A stretch of DNA of 44,415 nt from Campylobacter concisus (GCF_002913225.1 NZ_PPAW01000034.1:1-44415); one strand, 5' to 3'; counted from the first letter of the stretch, positions 23,470-32,862 are shown. The notes: generated by a model from the sequence alone, not told the origin. Numbers and translations: made by a program.

Positions 23470-24598
23470 CAAATTCTTTTACAATATAATCTACAAAAGC
23501 CTAAAAAATGGCTCATCAAGGGTTATGGTTATCGTCATCTCGATCTTGCTTGGAGCGTGCGTGTGTGGTGCCTTTGTAAACGTCTATCTTGACATCGACT
23601 CAAAGGTCTCACGCGAGCTAAAAACTTATGGTGCAAATATGATCTTTGCTCCAAAAGATATGGCGACAAGTGATGATATGAGCGAAAAAACTTATAATGA
23701 AATGATCGCTAAATTGCCAAAAGACAAGCTTCTTGGCGAGAGCGGTTATCTCTTTGCTCAGGCAAATATCGGTCCAACAAACGCTATCGTCATGGGGACA
23801 AAATTTAGCAATCTAAAAAAAGTTAAACCATTTTTAGATGTTAGAGATGGAACTATGATAAATGTTGATTTTGACGATAAAAACGTGCTAATAGGCGTCG
23901 ATCTTGCTCGTCAAGCTGGCTTTAAAGCAGGCGATGATATAGAAATTCGTGCCATTGGCTCAAATGAGAGCATAAATGTAAAGATAAAAGGCGTAGTGGC
24001 AAGTGGCGACAAAGAAGACGCCCTTTTGATCACGTCGCTATCTTTGGCTCAGAAAATTTCAAACAAAGCTGGCAAGATAAACTATGCTGAAGCTGTTGTG
24101 CTTGGAAATTTTGACGAGATAACATCGCTTGCAAAGACTATTAGCAACGATGAAATAGTCGCAAAACCAGTGGCAAAGGTCTCAAAGTCTGAAGGCTACA
24201 TCTTAGAAAAGATCAAGCTTCTAATGGCACTTGTGAGTCTCGTTATCTTACTCATTACTTCAATGTGCGTAAATACAACGCTTAGTGCTATCTTGCTCTC
24301 TCGATCACGTGAGATCGCACTTCTTAGAGCTATAGGTGCAAGCAAAAAAGATGTATTGAGGCTATTTGGCTTTGAGACATTTGTGACAGCGCTTATTTCA
24401 GCGTTAGTTGGAGCGTTTTTAGGTTATCTACTAGCTCAAATTTTAGGTTATGCGATATTTGATTCTAGTATTGATTTTAGAATTCTAAGCATCCCAGTAG
24501 CTGTGGTCATATCACTTCTTTTTGCAGCGATCGCAGCGTTTTACCCGATTAAGCGGGCACTTAATAACAAAATGGCAGATACACTAAGAGGAGAATGA
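23456..24598 (+). CDS. ABC transporter permease, FtsX/MacB-like (second subunit)
   Basis: A 380-residue paralogue of the preceding permease. It has an N-terminal helix (RVMVIVISILLGACVCGAFVN), a periplasmic domain shorter than that of its partner, then three helices with the coupling segment SREIALLRAIGASKKDVLRLFG. It overlaps the upstream gene by 14 bp and the ATPase gene begins 1 bp after its stop, so the three are one translational unit. It corresponds to Cj1662. Confidence 0.85.
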   Translation: MTANSKFFYNIIYKSLKNGSSRVMVIVISILLGACVCGAFVNVYLDIDSKVSRELKTYGANMIFAPKDMATSDDMSEKTYNEMIAKLPKDKLLGESGYLFAQANIGPTNAIVMGTKFSNLKKVKPFLDVRDGTMINVDFDDKNVLIGVDLARQAGFKAGDDIEIRAIGSNESINVKIKGVVASGDKEDALLITSLSLAQKISNKAGKINYAEAVVLGNFDEITSLAKTISNDEIVAKPVAKVSKSEGYILEKIKLLMALVSLVILLITSMCVNTTLSAILLSRSREIALLRAIGASKKDVLRLFGFETFVTALISALVGAFLGYLLAQILGYAIFDSSIDFRILSIPVAVVISLLFAAIAAFYPIKRALNNKMADTLRGE

Positions 24599-24599
24599 T

Positions 24600-25289
24600 A
24601 TGCAAAATGCACTAGAACTTAAAAATATTTGTAAAATTTTTGGCGATGTAAAAGCACTTGATGATATAAGTTTTGAGGTTAAAAAGGGCGAGTGGGTCAG
24701 CGTCATGGGACCAAGCGGTAGCGGTAAGAGTACACTTGTAAATATCCTTTCTCTAATGGATACTCCAAGTAGTGGCGTATATATGCTTGGCGGCGATGAT
24801 GCGAGCAATCTAAATGCCGATGATACGCTTAAATTTAGACGTGAAAAGATCGGACTTGTCTTTCAGCAGTTTCACCTAGTGCCATATCTTAGCGCGCTAG
24901 AAAACGTGATGATAGCACAGTATTATCACAGCTCAGTCGATGAGGAGGACGCTAAAAAAGCCCTTGAGGCAGTTGGCCTCTCTCACAGACTAACGCACAG
25001 ACCAAGCCAACTAAGTGGTGGCGAGCAACAACGCCTTTGTATCGCACGCTCGCTCATAAATGACCCTGAAATTTTAATAGCAGACGAGCCAACTGGCAAC
25101 CTTGATGAGGCAAATGAGAGGATCATACTTGATCTATTTTGTAAGCTAAGAAAAGAGGGCAAAACGATACTTCTAGTCACTCACAATCCAGATCTAGGCG
25201 AATATGGCGATAAGATCGTCTATCTAAGACACGGCAAACTAGAGAAAATTCGCACTATCGAAAATCCAAAGTTGCCAAATGCGATATAA
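24600..25289 (+). CDS. ABC transporter ATP-binding protein (MacB/LolD type)
   Basis: A 229-residue ATPase with all motifs intact: Walker A GPSGSGKST (residues 37-45), Q-loop VFQQFHLVPYLSALEN, signature LSGGEQQRL, Walker B ILIADEPTGNLD and the switch His in LLVTHNPDLGEYG. The sequence class (LVPYLSALENV, EPTGNLD) is that of LolD/MacB ATPases that pair with FtsX-like permeases. It energises the two permeases just upstream (Cj1663 equivalent). It overlaps the following thioredoxin gene by 11 bp. Confidence 0.9.
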   Translation: MQNALELKNICKIFGDVKALDDISFEVKKGEWVSVMGPSGSGKSTLVNILSLMDTPSSGVYMLGGDDASNLNADDTLKFRREKIGLVFQQFHLVPYLSALENVMIAQYYHSSVDEEDAKKALEAVGLSHRLTHRPSQLSGGEQQRLCIARSLINDPEILIADEPTGNLDEANERIILDLFCKLRKEGKTILLVTHNPDLGEYGDKIVYLRHGKLEKIRTIENPKLPNAI

Positions 25290-25773
25290 AATTTTACTTT
25301 TATGTCTAGTCTCAGCCCTAGTTTTGGGCTGCGTCAAACAGTATGAGAAGCACCACATCACGCTAAACGACTCAAGTGGCATCGATACGCAGTTTTTTCC
25401 TACTGAGAAGCGCCTAAAGATAGGCGATAAGCCTTATATGCTCTTTTTCTTTGGCACGGACTGCGGAGTGTGCAAGGCTGCGATCCCTGATCTAAACGCA
25501 CTTGAAAAAGAGTATGGCAAAGAGGTGCAGTTTATTGGCATTTTAGGACCTAGCAAGGGCTTTGATAAAGATATAGAGCTTTTAAAAGAGCACAATATCA
25601 CCTTTAAAACTACAAGCGACAAGGTTTCGGTGGATTACTTCAGCAAAGCAGTTGGTGGCGTTATGGGCGTGCCAGTTATCTATTTTTTTGATAAAGATGG
25701 TAAGATGCGATCAAAATTTATCGGTCTTACACCAAAAAGTGTGCTTGAAGGTGCTATAAGATCGCTCTTATAG
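25279..25773 (+). CDS. thioredoxin-like lipoprotein, TlpA/ResA type
   Basis: A 164-residue protein with a lipoprotein signal (lipobox LVLGC, Cys18) and a thioredoxin fold with CGVC at residues 62-65 (FFFGTDCGVCKAAIPDLNALEKEYG). A cis-Pro loop follows in GVMGVPVIYFFDKDGK. It probably acts as a membrane-anchored periplasmic reductant in the iron locus, for example keeping thiols of the DUF2318 protein reduced. C. jejuni has two such proteins here (Cj1664, Cj1665); only one is present in this window. Confidence 0.85.
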   Translation: MRYKILLLCLVSALVLGCVKQYEKHHITLNDSSGIDTQFFPTEKRLKIGDKPYMLFFFGTDCGVCKAAIPDLNALEKEYGKEVQFIGILGPSKGFDKDIELLKEHNITFKTTSDKVSVDYFSKAVGGVMGVPVIYFFDKDGKMRSKFIGLTPKSVLEGAIRSLL

Positions 25774-25782
25774 GAGTGAAAG

Positions 25783-26361
25783 ATGAGAAATTTATTTTTA
25801 TTTGTCTTGGCGGTTTTTTTTGTCGGATGTGCTAGCAGCACGCCAAATATCTCGGTCAAAACGAGCGATCCGATCTTTTTTACACTTGGTGAAGCAAACA
25901 AAAGCGTTTATGTAAATTTTAAAAATAGCGCGACTGGACAAGACGTAAATGCTGAAATTTTAAGCGAATTTGCAAAGGCTGGTTTTAGAAATGAGCCAAA
26001 TATCAAAAATGCCGACTTCATCATACTTGGCGACGTGCAAAGCTTTTCTAGGACAACCAAAAGAGATCCTAGATTTTCAATGGGCATGGGATATGGCTTT
26101 GGCAGACCAAGTTTTGGCTTTGGTTACTCGATGTTTTTCCCATTTGACTATGATGACGATGATGACTTTAGCACAAACAGCTATGCTTACTACATGCAAG
26201 TAAGCGTGCTAGTGCGTCCAAAAGATGGTGGCGAGAAAGCGACAAACATCTCACTCATGCAAGCTGGCAGTGTCTATTCGCCAAGTTATATCTGGCCATT
26301 TTTCAAAGAGCGTCTAGCAAAACAGATCGTTAGCCTTTTTTATAACGTCTCACAAAGGTAG
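25783..26361 (+). CDS. TraT-like (complement-resistance family) lipoprotein
   Basis: A 192-residue lipoprotein with signal peptide and lipobox VGC (Cys16). The segment ISVKTSDPIFFTLGEANKSV followed by YVNFKNSATGQDVNAEI, KAGFRNEPNIKNADFIILGDV, a Gly/Phe-rich centre, and the ending ERLAKQIVSLFYNV resembles enteric TraT: VKTQMSETIWL..., [20 protein letters not shown]..., a Gly-rich turn, LAKSIANIL. TraT is an outer-membrane lipoprotein of F plasmids for surface exclusion and serum resistance. The centre has an unusual run of five Asp. It begins 9 bp after the thioredoxin gene with its own ribosome site (GGAGTG), so it is co-transcribed with the iron locus. The match is from memory and the function here is unknown. 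Confidence 0.6.
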   Translation: MRNLFLFVLAVFFVGCASSTPNISVKTSDPIFFTLGEANKSVYVNFKNSATGQDVNAEILSEFAKAGFRNEPNIKNADFIILGDVQSFSRTTKRDPRFSMGMGYGFGRPSFGFGYSMFFPFDYDDDDDFSTNSYAYYMQVSVLVRPKDGGEKATNISLMQAGSVYSPSYIWPFFKERLAKQIVSLFYNVSQR

Positions 26362-26392
26362 AGAAATTTAGCAAAATTTAAAAGGAGTTAAG

Positions 26393-27643
26393 ATGCTAGT
26401 TGATGGAAGCTACGAAATTTTATCTTGTGATGATGTGGAGCTTGGCATCAAAAGAAGCTCTGCTTTATCCTTTTATGCCTGTTATGACGATGTCAAGGAG
26501 GCAAAAGCGCTTTTGGTGATTATTTCTGGACTAGGAGAGGATTCTGATCTAAGTTACAGAAAACATCTTATGCAAACTATGGTAGAGAACTATGATGTGG
26601 CATGCATTAGTGTGGATTATCACTGTATAGGCAACCGCCCACAGCTTGGGGCAAAATTTGGGCTTGACGATATAGATCGCGCGATACTAATAAGAGAATT
26701 GGCAAAGATTGGTATAACTTTACCTATTGATTTAAAAATAGTTGATAACTATGATAAAACCTGTGTTTTACTTAAAAGTCTTAACGAAGAAATAACTATG
26801 CGAAAAGATAGTAGAGTTTTGCCAAATGATTTTAGTTTAGATATTAGTATGACTATGTTGCCAACAAAAAATGAATATCAAAATTTTGGCGTTATGCAGG
26901 CAATGGATGTACTAAATGCCGTTTTTTATACAAAAAAATATATAAATAATACCAAATTTGAACATCTGCCAGTGATAATGGTAGGTAGTTCGCATGGTGG
27001 ATATCTGGCACATATGTGCGCTAAGATAGCTCCGTGGCTAGTTGATGGGGTGATAGATAATAGCTCTTACGCTATATTTTTATGGAAACTTATTGGTTTT
27101 GGCAAGGAGATTGATTTTACTAGGTTTTTTGGTTGTGGCACTGGAAATTTATATAAAAATTTAAATCTTTACTTCTGCGATAAAACTTATTGGACTCTTA
27201 ATGATAAATCACCATATTATTTTAGTGATGCAAGAGAAGAGATAAGAAACATCTTAAATCCAAAACATTTAAATGTACAGAGTAAATTTAAAAAGACGTT
27301 TTATATTGGATATCATTGTGTAAATGATGATATAGCCCCAGCAAAGGATAAAACCGAGCTCTATGAGGCTCTTAAGAAGCTAAAATTTGACGCGACGCTT
27401 CATATGATAAAAGATGAGAGCGAGGTTGATGGTAAATTCATAAAGTCTCTAACTCATGGCATGGGGATGTCTTATAAACTACTTTTGCAAAGAGAGCTTC
27501 CTGGCGTTATGAAGAAAATCTTGTCTAAAAAAGATAAAAAAAATGAGATCAATGAAAAATGTATAGAGTATAAGTGTGGTGATTTGCTTTATAAATTTAG
27601 TGAAGTTTCAGATCAGATAAGGCTTGAAGTTACTAATATTTAA
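26393..27643 (+). CDS. DUF2920 family alpha/beta-hydrolase-like protein
   Basis: A 416-residue cytoplasmic protein. An early ALLVIISGLGEDSDLSYRKHLM segment fits an oxyanion-hole region. GSSHGGYLAHM near residue 200 is a nucleophile elbow (GxSxGG), VNDDIAPAKD near 311 may hold the acid, and LTHGMGM near 355 the His. That is a full Ser-Asp/Glu-His triad, as expected of a hydrolase or acyltransferase. DUF2920 proteins are frequent in Campylobacter, several near surface-glycan or flagellar glycosylation loci. The substrate is unknown. Codon use is more AT-rich than the upstream iron genes, and no functional link to them is evident. Ribosome site AAAGGAG. Confidence 0.75.
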   Translation: MLVDGSYEILSCDDVELGIKRSSALSFYACYDDVKEAKALLVIISGLGEDSDLSYRKHLMQTMVENYDVACISVDYHCIGNRPQLGAKFGLDDIDRAILIRELAKIGITLPIDLKIVDNYDKTCVLLKSLNEEITMRKDSRVLPNDFSLDISMTMLPTKNEYQNFGVMQAMDVLNAVFYTKKYINNTKFEHLPVIMVGSSHGGYLAHMCAKIAPWLVDGVIDNSSYAIFLWKLIGFGKEIDFTRFFGCGTGNLYKNLNLYFCDKTYWTLNDKSPYYFSDAREEIRNILNPKHLNVQSKFKKTFYIGYHCVNDDIAPAKDKTELYEALKKLKFDATLHMIKDESEVDGKFIKSLTHGMGMSYKLLLQRELPGVMKKILSKKDKKNEINEKCIEYKCGDLLYKFSEVSDQIRLEVTNI

Positions 27644-27664
27644 ATTTTAGAGCTATTTTTATCT

Positions 27665-27693
27665 AAAGCTAGGGCTTTTAAAGACCTAGCTTT
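27665..27693. terminator. bidirectional terminator between DUF2920 and pflB genes
   Basis: AAAGCTAGG (27665-27673) pairs with CCTAGCTTT (27685-27693), a perfect 9-bp stem, between two convergent genes. It is flanked by T-rich sequence on the plus strand (TTTAAATTTTCT) and by TAGATAAAAATAG on the other, so it may stop transcription from either side. Confidence 0.7.
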
Positions 27694-27700
27694 AAATTTT

Positions 27701-30067
27701 CTAATTATCTATCATAAAATCATAAAATTCGTTGTTATATCCTACGTTTCCTACTTTGCTGTATTGTATAAGAGCTGCTTTTATGTTATCTATCTGCTGA
27801 TACATAAAGCCAAGGGCAGCTCTGTTTTCAACAGCACTTGGATCATTTAGCTTTGTAAGCTCCAAAAGTGCGATCGCATTTGCTATTTTGTTCGCTCCAG
27901 TGGCTGCCACAGAGGCCAAAAATAGTGTGCCAGCGTCATTTATCTTAAACTCGTCTATAACCTCATTATAAAGCTTATAGCTCTCGTCAAAGTCATTTGT
28001 AAAGATATCCACATAGGCTAGAGTTTGGATCAAATTTATATTCTTTGGCGCACTCTTTAGCTCCGCTCTTAGCTTATCGCGCTCCCTTGTTAGCAAGCCT
28101 GAGATCTGAAGTAGCTTGATGTACTGCTTTTTGATGATGTCAGCGCCGTGATAAAAGGCATTTGAGTCGAGATTTTTATCGTTAAAGTAAATTTGTATTG
28201 CTTTTGCGTACTCTTTGATGTTTTGATCTTTGTTTTTAGAGATGAAATTTAAGATATTTGCGATGATGTCGTTTGGCAAGATTTTCATGAGCTCATCAGC
28301 TTTTTTTGACATTAGCTCATCGTTGTTTGAAATTTTAGCGGTGATGATATCAAAGGCTAAATTTAGCGTCGTAGGCTCTTTTGGCTCTTCAAGCCACCTT
28401 ATCATCGCACTTTGGTTGCCACTAACTAGACTTAAAAGTGAGGCATATAAATTTACAGGCTTTAGGCTTTTGTCGTTTTCTAAATTTTCGCCGATCTCCT
28501 CAACTAGTTTTGGATTTAAATTTCTATTTATATCCATACAGATCGCGCCAAAGATGCCTGAAAGATGGTTATTTACATCTTGATGATAGCTTGCTATAAA
28601 GTGCTTTGCTGCAAGGCTAAAATTCCCAAGCTGAGCGTAGCTTAGAGCCAGATTATACTGCAAGATCGAGTGGTTTGGATAGGCCTTAGCAAGCTCTTCA
28701 AAGTCCTTGTTTGCCTCTTTTAATCGGTAGTTAAGTGCCTTTGCGATGGCTTCGCTAAGTTTTGCATTGACCTTTGAGGCGGCGGCACTTTGGCTAAGGT
28801 AGTCATTTGCTGCTGAGGTGTCATCTAAAAAGACGCTAACTCCGCCCTTTCTTATCTGCTCGATGCTTTGTTTTGCGTCAAAAACCTTGTAAGGCGCAAA
28901 GTAAAATAGCGTCTCATAGCGCCTTGTTCTATCAAAAAACATATCGTCACTAAAGTGCGCCTGAGCTAGGCTGACGTCAAAGAGATCTGGCTTTAGTATG
29001 GTCTTTATCTTGTAAATTTTGCTTGGCATCGAGGCGTTGTAGTCATAAACATCTTTGATAAATGCCGCTGCGTCGCCATAATCAGCCGTTTTTAGATCGA
29101 TTAGCGCCTCAGTCATCTTGATAAGGTCGATATTTGGCGTATTTTTAGAAGCTTTTGTTAGATGGTCCCTTGCCTTGTCGTATTTGCCAAGTCTTGCATA
29201 AAGCTGCGCTAGCGTAAAGTCGGTCTTAAACGCCTTTTGCCCTTCAAGCTTAGCTATGGCTCTCTCGTCATCTCCAAGAAGCGATAAAATTTTGGCGCTC
29301 AAGTAGGCATACTCGCCCTTATAGTCCTCTGTGCTAGGGTGCGAGAGTGCTTGCAACGCCTCGTAGTAATTACCCTTGTAATAATTAACTAGCGCATAGT
29401 AGTAGCTGTAAAGTGGCGAGCTGTTTTCATACTGCAAAAAGGAGTCTGCAAGCCCTATGTAGTAGTTGAAATTTTTGGTGTTATTTAGCTCAAGCGAGCA
29501 AACAGCGGCGTTTATGGCGCTCACTGCGGTGTTTTCACGATCAGTTATCGCCTTGTTAAAGGAGATGATCGCCTCGTCACATTTTTCTTGTTTCATCTGC
29601 GAAACGCCGAGGTTGTAGTTTGAAAGTGACTGGTTATAAACAGCTATATTTTCATAAATTTTTAACGCTTCAAATTTATTGCCACGCTCATAAAGCTGGT
29701 TTGCCTTGTTTATCATCTCATCGATCTTTGAAGCGCCAAAATTTTGCGTTTGGTAGTTGTTTTCTATATTTTTTACGATAGCTGTAGTGTCTATCTCCTC
29801 TTTTTTATCTTTTTTTAGCAAGACGATTAGCAAAACAGTGATTAAAATGACAAGCACCAAAGCAGCCGCACCGATGATGATAAAGAGCTTTTTCTTGCTC
29901 TTTTTTACTGGTATTGGCTCTGGGATGCTCTCATCTTGCAGCACGCCATCATTTGCGATGCTCTCAAGCGAGACGATCTCTTCAGGTGCCTCGGCTTTTG
30001 CCTCCTCAGGCGCTTGCTCTGCTTGCTCGCCAGGTGGTTTTAGAACTACAACCTCGTCATCAGCCAC
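27701..30067 (-). CDS. pflB: paralysed flagella protein PflB-like, TPR motor scaffold
   Basis: A 788-residue protein. It has an acidic, Pro/Glu-rich cytoplasmic N-terminus (about 55 residues), a Lys-rich stop-transfer region, one membrane helix (about residues 61-84), then a ~700-residue periplasmic region of TPR-like repeats (YERGNKFEALKIYENIAVYN; YPNHSILQYNLALSYAQLGNFSLAAKHF). Architecture and position directly after serS match C. jejuni PflB (Cj0390), which with PflA builds the periplasmic medial disk that positions stator complexes, and without which the flagellum is paralysed. The GTG start shares a base with the serS stop (TAGTG), so the genes are coupled. No gene in the window encodes PflA or a stator. 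Confidence 0.85.
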   Translation of the reverse strand: MADDEVVVLKPPGEQAEQAPEEAKAEAPEEIVSLESIANDGVLQDESIPEPIPVKKSKKKLFIIIGAAALVLVILITVLLIVLLKKDKKEEIDTTAIVKNIENNYQTQNFGASKIDEMINKANQLYERGNKFEALKIYENIAVYNQSLSNYNLGVSQMKQEKCDEAIISFNKAITDRENTAVSAINAAVCSLELNNTKNFNYYIGLADSFLQYENSSPLYSYYYALVNYYKGNYYEALQALSHPSTEDYKGEYAYLSAKILSLLGDDERAIAKLEGQKAFKTDFTLAQLYARLGKYDKARDHLTKASKNTPNIDLIKMTEALIDLKTADYGDAAAFIKDVYDYNASMPSKIYKIKTILKPDLFDVSLAQAHFSDDMFFDRTRRYETLFYFAPYKVFDAKQSIEQIRKGGVSVFLDDTSAANDYLSQSAAASKVNAKLSEAIAKALNYRLKEANKDFEELAKAYPNHSILQYNLALSYAQLGNFSLAAKHFIASYHQDVNNHLSGIFGAICMDINRNLNPKLVEEIGENLENDKSLKPVNLYASLLSLVSGNQSAMIRWLEEPKEPTTLNLAFDIITAKISNNDELMSKKADELMKILPNDIIANILNFISKNKDQNIKEYAKAIQIYFNDKNLDSNAFYHGADIIKKQYIKLLQISGLLTRERDKLRAELKSAPKNINLIQTLAYVDIFTNDFDESYKLYNEVIDEFKINDAGTLFLASVAATGANKIANAIALLELTKLNDPSAVENRAALGFMYQQIDNIKAALIQYSKVGNVGYNNEFYDFMIDN

Positions 30068-31311
30068 TACATATACCTTTTAAGAACTTCTGGAATTTCG
30101 ATAGTGCCATCAGCCTTTTGGTAGTTTTCCATTATCGCTATTAGCGTCCTACCAACTGCCAGACTTGAGCCATTTAGGGTATTTACAAGCATATTTTTCT
30201 TGCCATCTTTAAAGCGAATTTTCGCTCTTCTTGCTTGAAAATCACGAGTGTTAGAGATGGAGCTTATCTCGCGGTACTTGCCTTGACCTGGTAGCCAAAC
30301 CTCAAGATCTACTGTCTTTGCCGCGCTAAAGCCTAGATCGCCGCTGCAAAGAAGCATGTGGCGGTGAGGCAAACCAAGGCTAGTTAACAAGTCGCTAGCG
30401 CAAGATATCATCTCAGCAAGCACGCCCTCGCTTTGATCAGGTTTTGTAATACTTACAAGCTCGACCTTTTCAAACTGGTGCTGGCGTATCATGCCCCTTG
30501 TGTCACGCCCTGCTGAGCCTGCCTCTTGGCGGAAGCATGCTGAGTAGCAAGTCATCTTTATAGGTAGCTGCTCGGCTTCTATGATGGTGTCATTGTATAA
30601 ATTTGTCACAGGCACTTCGCTGGTTGGGATGAGGTAGAGGTCCTCGTCGCGCACTTTGTAAAGGTCTTCTTCAAATTTAGGCAGCTGACCGGTGCCAAAA
30701 AGCGTGTTTGAGCTTACTAGATAAGGGACATTTACAAGCTCAAAGCCACGCGCGCTGTTAAAGTCGATCATGTAATTAACAAGCGCTCTACTAAGCCTTG
30801 CTCCCATGCCACGAAGCACGGTAAAGCGAGATCCTGAGAGCTTTGCACCTCTTTCAAAGTCAAGCCAGCCAAGGCTCTCGCCCAGCTCCCAGTGCTCCTT
30901 TGGCGTAAAGTCAAATTTATTTGGCTCTAGCACCGTTTTTATGCAGACATTATCGTCCTCGTCCTTACCAAATGGCACGTCATCATCAGTGATATTTGGC
31001 ACGCTAAATGAAATTTGCTCAAGCTTTTCTTCATATTGTTTAACGATCTCATCGGCATCAGCAAGGGCAGCTTTGTTTAAATTTAGCTCACTTTTAAGCT
31101 CACTTACGTCCTCACCAGCTCTTGCTTTTACGCCAAGCTCCTTGCTCTTTGCGTTTTGGATCGCTTGGAAATTTTCAAGCGCTTTGCGCTTTTGCTTTAG
31201 CTCGTTAAAAGTGTGCAAAAGCTCGTCTAGCAAGCTAGCTTTAACGTTTTTGCCCTCTAGTTTTTTTACGAATTCATCGTAGTTTGTCTCAAGTAGTTTT
31301 AAATTTATCAT
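30067..31311 (-). CDS. serS: serine--tRNA ligase
   Basis: A 414-residue class II synthetase. An N-terminal helical arm (about residues 25-105, [10 protein letters not shown]...EKLEQISFS) reaches the long variable arm of tRNA-Ser and tRNA-Sec. The catalytic core has motif 2 ([27 protein letters not shown]) and motif 3 ([19 protein letters not shown]). The enzyme also supplies Ser-tRNA(Sec), the SelA substrate. It sits in the run der-aroK-trpS-(CopD-like)-serS-pflB and is coupled to pflB. Confidence 0.97.
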   Translation of the reverse strand: MINLKLLETNYDEFVKKLEGKNVKASLLDELLHTFNELKQKRKALENFQAIQNAKSKELGVKARAGEDVSELKSELNLNKAALADADEIVKQYEEKLEQISFSVPNITDDDVPFGKDEDDNVCIKTVLEPNKFDFTPKEHWELGESLGWLDFERGAKLSGSRFTVLRGMGARLSRALVNYMIDFNSARGFELVNVPYLVSSNTLFGTGQLPKFEEDLYKVRDEDLYLIPTSEVPVTNLYNDTIIEAEQLPIKMTCYSACFRQEAGSAGRDTRGMIRQHQFEKVELVSITKPDQSEGVLAEMISCASDLLTSLGLPHRHMLLCSGDLGFSAAKTVDLEVWLPGQGKYREISSISNTRDFQARRAKIRFKDGKKNMLVNTLNGSSLAVGRTLIAIMENYQKADGTIEIPEVLKRYM

Positions 31312-31326
31312 TATCTTCTCCTTGTC

Positions 31327-31773
31327 CTATCCTTGAACTATAAACATAACTTTTGCAAGCAAAACTATCGCCACCGCAAGCGTAAGTGCGATAGGGTGGA
31401 TGTTGCCAAGTGGGCTAGGGCGCTTAAATATAAATTTGCAGCTCAAATTTACTATTACCGCAGCCACGATCACCATCGCTAAGCAAAATTTGATCATAAA
31501 AGCGATCTGTAAATTTGTCTCAAAGTAGCCTCCAGCCTTGCTGCCAACCCAGTTACTCATCATTATGCCACCAGTTAGAACTAAAAGTAGCAGACAAATA
31601 GGCATGATCCTAACAGCTACCGAGCCAATGGCTTGCTTTGCCTTTTGTGCAAGCTCTGGTGGCATCTTTTTGCTCGCCGCTCTTAAGATGATCACATCAA
31701 AAAATAGATAACCAACAAAAATGATCGCGCAAAAAAGGTGGATTATCTGCGCGTAGGGATATAAATTTTGCAT
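31327..31773 (-). CDS. small four-helix membrane protein, CopD/DUF-type
   Basis: A 148-residue inner-membrane protein with four predicted helices (IIHLFCAIIFVGYLFFDVIIL; VRIMPICLLLLVLTGGIMM; IAFMIKFCLAMVIVAAVIV; HPIALTLAVAIVLLAKVMFIV). The His in QIIHLF and HPIALT lie near helix ends, as in CopD-like or haem-b binding four-helix proteins, but I cannot assign a cofactor. It lies between trpS (8-bp gap) and serS (15-bp gap), a position empty in C. jejuni as I recall, so it is a recent addition to a core operon. Confidence 0.7.
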   Translation of the reverse strand: MQNLYPYAQIIHLFCAIIFVGYLFFDVIILRAASKKMPPELAQKAKQAIGSVAVRIMPICLLLLVLTGGIMMSNWVGSKAGGYFETNLQIAFMIKFCLAMVIVAAVIVNLSCKFIFKRPSPLGNIHPIALTLAVAIVLLAKVMFIVQG

Positions 31774-31781
31774 ATTTTTCC

Positions 31782-32747
31782 TTATCTGTAAATTCCAACT
31801 GCTTCACGCACTTTTTTTATCGTTTCGTGAGCCACATTTTGGGCTTTTTTAGCACCTAGATCTAAAATTTTAGCCACCTCGTCAGGATTATTTTGATAGT
31901 GCTCAAATTTCTCTCTCGCCTCTTTGAAATACTCCCAAACAAGCTCGTTTAGATAGGCCTTAAAGTGTCCGTGACCCTCGCCGCCACGCTCATATCTAGC
32001 CTGCAAGTCGCGCTGTCCGCTCTCGTCTAAAAATAGCTTTGCTATATTATAGACGTTGCAGTTTTGCCACTGCTTTGGCTCTTCAAGTGGCGTGCCGTCA
32101 GTTACGATACTTGAAATTTGCTTTTTAAGCGTCTTGGCGTCTGCGAAGATATCGATCGTGTTGCCGTAGCTCTTACTCATCTTTTCGCCGTTTGTGCCAG
32201 GCACGGTAGCGACGTTTTCGTCGATCTTTGCCTCAGGCAGAGTGAAAATCTCGCCATGTTCGTTGTTAAATTTGATCGCAATATCACGCGCGATCTCTAC
32301 GTGCTGGATCTGGTCCTTGCCCACAGGCACGACCTGTGCGTTATAAAGCAAGATATCAGCCGCCATCAAAACCGGATAGCTAAAGAGTCCGTGGTGCGAG
32401 CTAAGGCCCTTTGCGACCTTGTCTTTGTAGCTGTGCGCGCGCTCAAGTAGGCCCATAGGCGTGTGCTGGCTTAGCACCCAGTAGAGCTCAAGTACGTCTT
32501 TAACGTCGCTTTGCAGCCAAAAAATGCTCTTGTTTGGGTCGATCCCAAGCGCCAAAAAGGCACACGCAGCGTCAAAGGTGTTTTGCTTTAGCGCCTTTGC
32601 CTCGCTAAGACTAGTCATCGCGTGGTAGTTTGCTATAAACATAAACATTTCGTTTTTTTCTTGCATATCAACCATCTGCTTTATCGAGGCAAAATAGTTG
32701 CCAAGGTGTAGTTTGCCGGAGGGTTGGAGGCCGGTTAATACTCTCAT
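31782..32747 (-). CDS. trpS: tryptophan--tRNA ligase
   Basis: A 321-residue class I synthetase with the HIGH-equivalent GKLHLGNYFAS, the Trp/ATP-binding segment LLYNAQVVPVGKDQIQHVEIARDIA, and KMSKS as EKMSKSYGN. It shows the short bacterial form. The start ATG follows AAGGATAAG. It is separated from aroK by an unusual 427-bp non-coding segment, although the two are adjacent in the related C. jejuni block. Confidence 0.97.
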   Translation of the reverse strand: MRVLTGLQPSGKLHLGNYFASIKQMVDMQEKNEMFMFIANYHAMTSLSEAKALKQNTFDAACAFLALGIDPNKSIFWLQSDVKDVLELYWVLSQHTPMGLLERAHSYKDKVAKGLSSHHGLFSYPVLMAADILLYNAQVVPVGKDQIQHVEIARDIAIKFNNEHGEIFTLPEAKIDENVATVPGTNGEKMSKSYGNTIDIFADAKTLKKQISSIVTDGTPLEEPKQWQNCNVYNIAKLFLDESGQRDLQARYERGGEGHGHFKAYLNELVWEYFKEAREKFEHYQNNPDEVAKILDLGAKKAQNVAHETIKKVREAVGIYR

Positions 32748-32817
32748 CTTATCCTTTCAAATTTTGGCTTCGTTTTTTGAGCGCCTTTAAATGAGTTTGT
32801 AAATTTTAATCATCGAC

Positions 32818-32862
32818 AGGCTAAATGCCTAGTCTTGATTAAAATTTAGCTGCACAACATTT
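32818..32862 (+). repeat. hairpin-headed intergenic repeat, copy 1 (45 bp)
   Basis: It reads AGGCTAAATGCCTAGTCTTG and continues to CTGCACAACATTT. AGGC/GCCT pair around TAAAT. It matches copy 2 (32957-33000) except for one deleted base and a couple of substitutions. Confidence 0.75.

Noticed and set aside
29757-30083. 108-codon plus-strand frame opposite the pflB N-terminus
   Set aside because: Ser/Ala-rich complement of the acidic N-terminus and membrane helix of PflB; no initiation signals.
30806-31282. 158-codon plus-strand open frame within serS
   Set aside because: Ser-rich shadow of the helical arm of serS; no start signal or recognisable domain.
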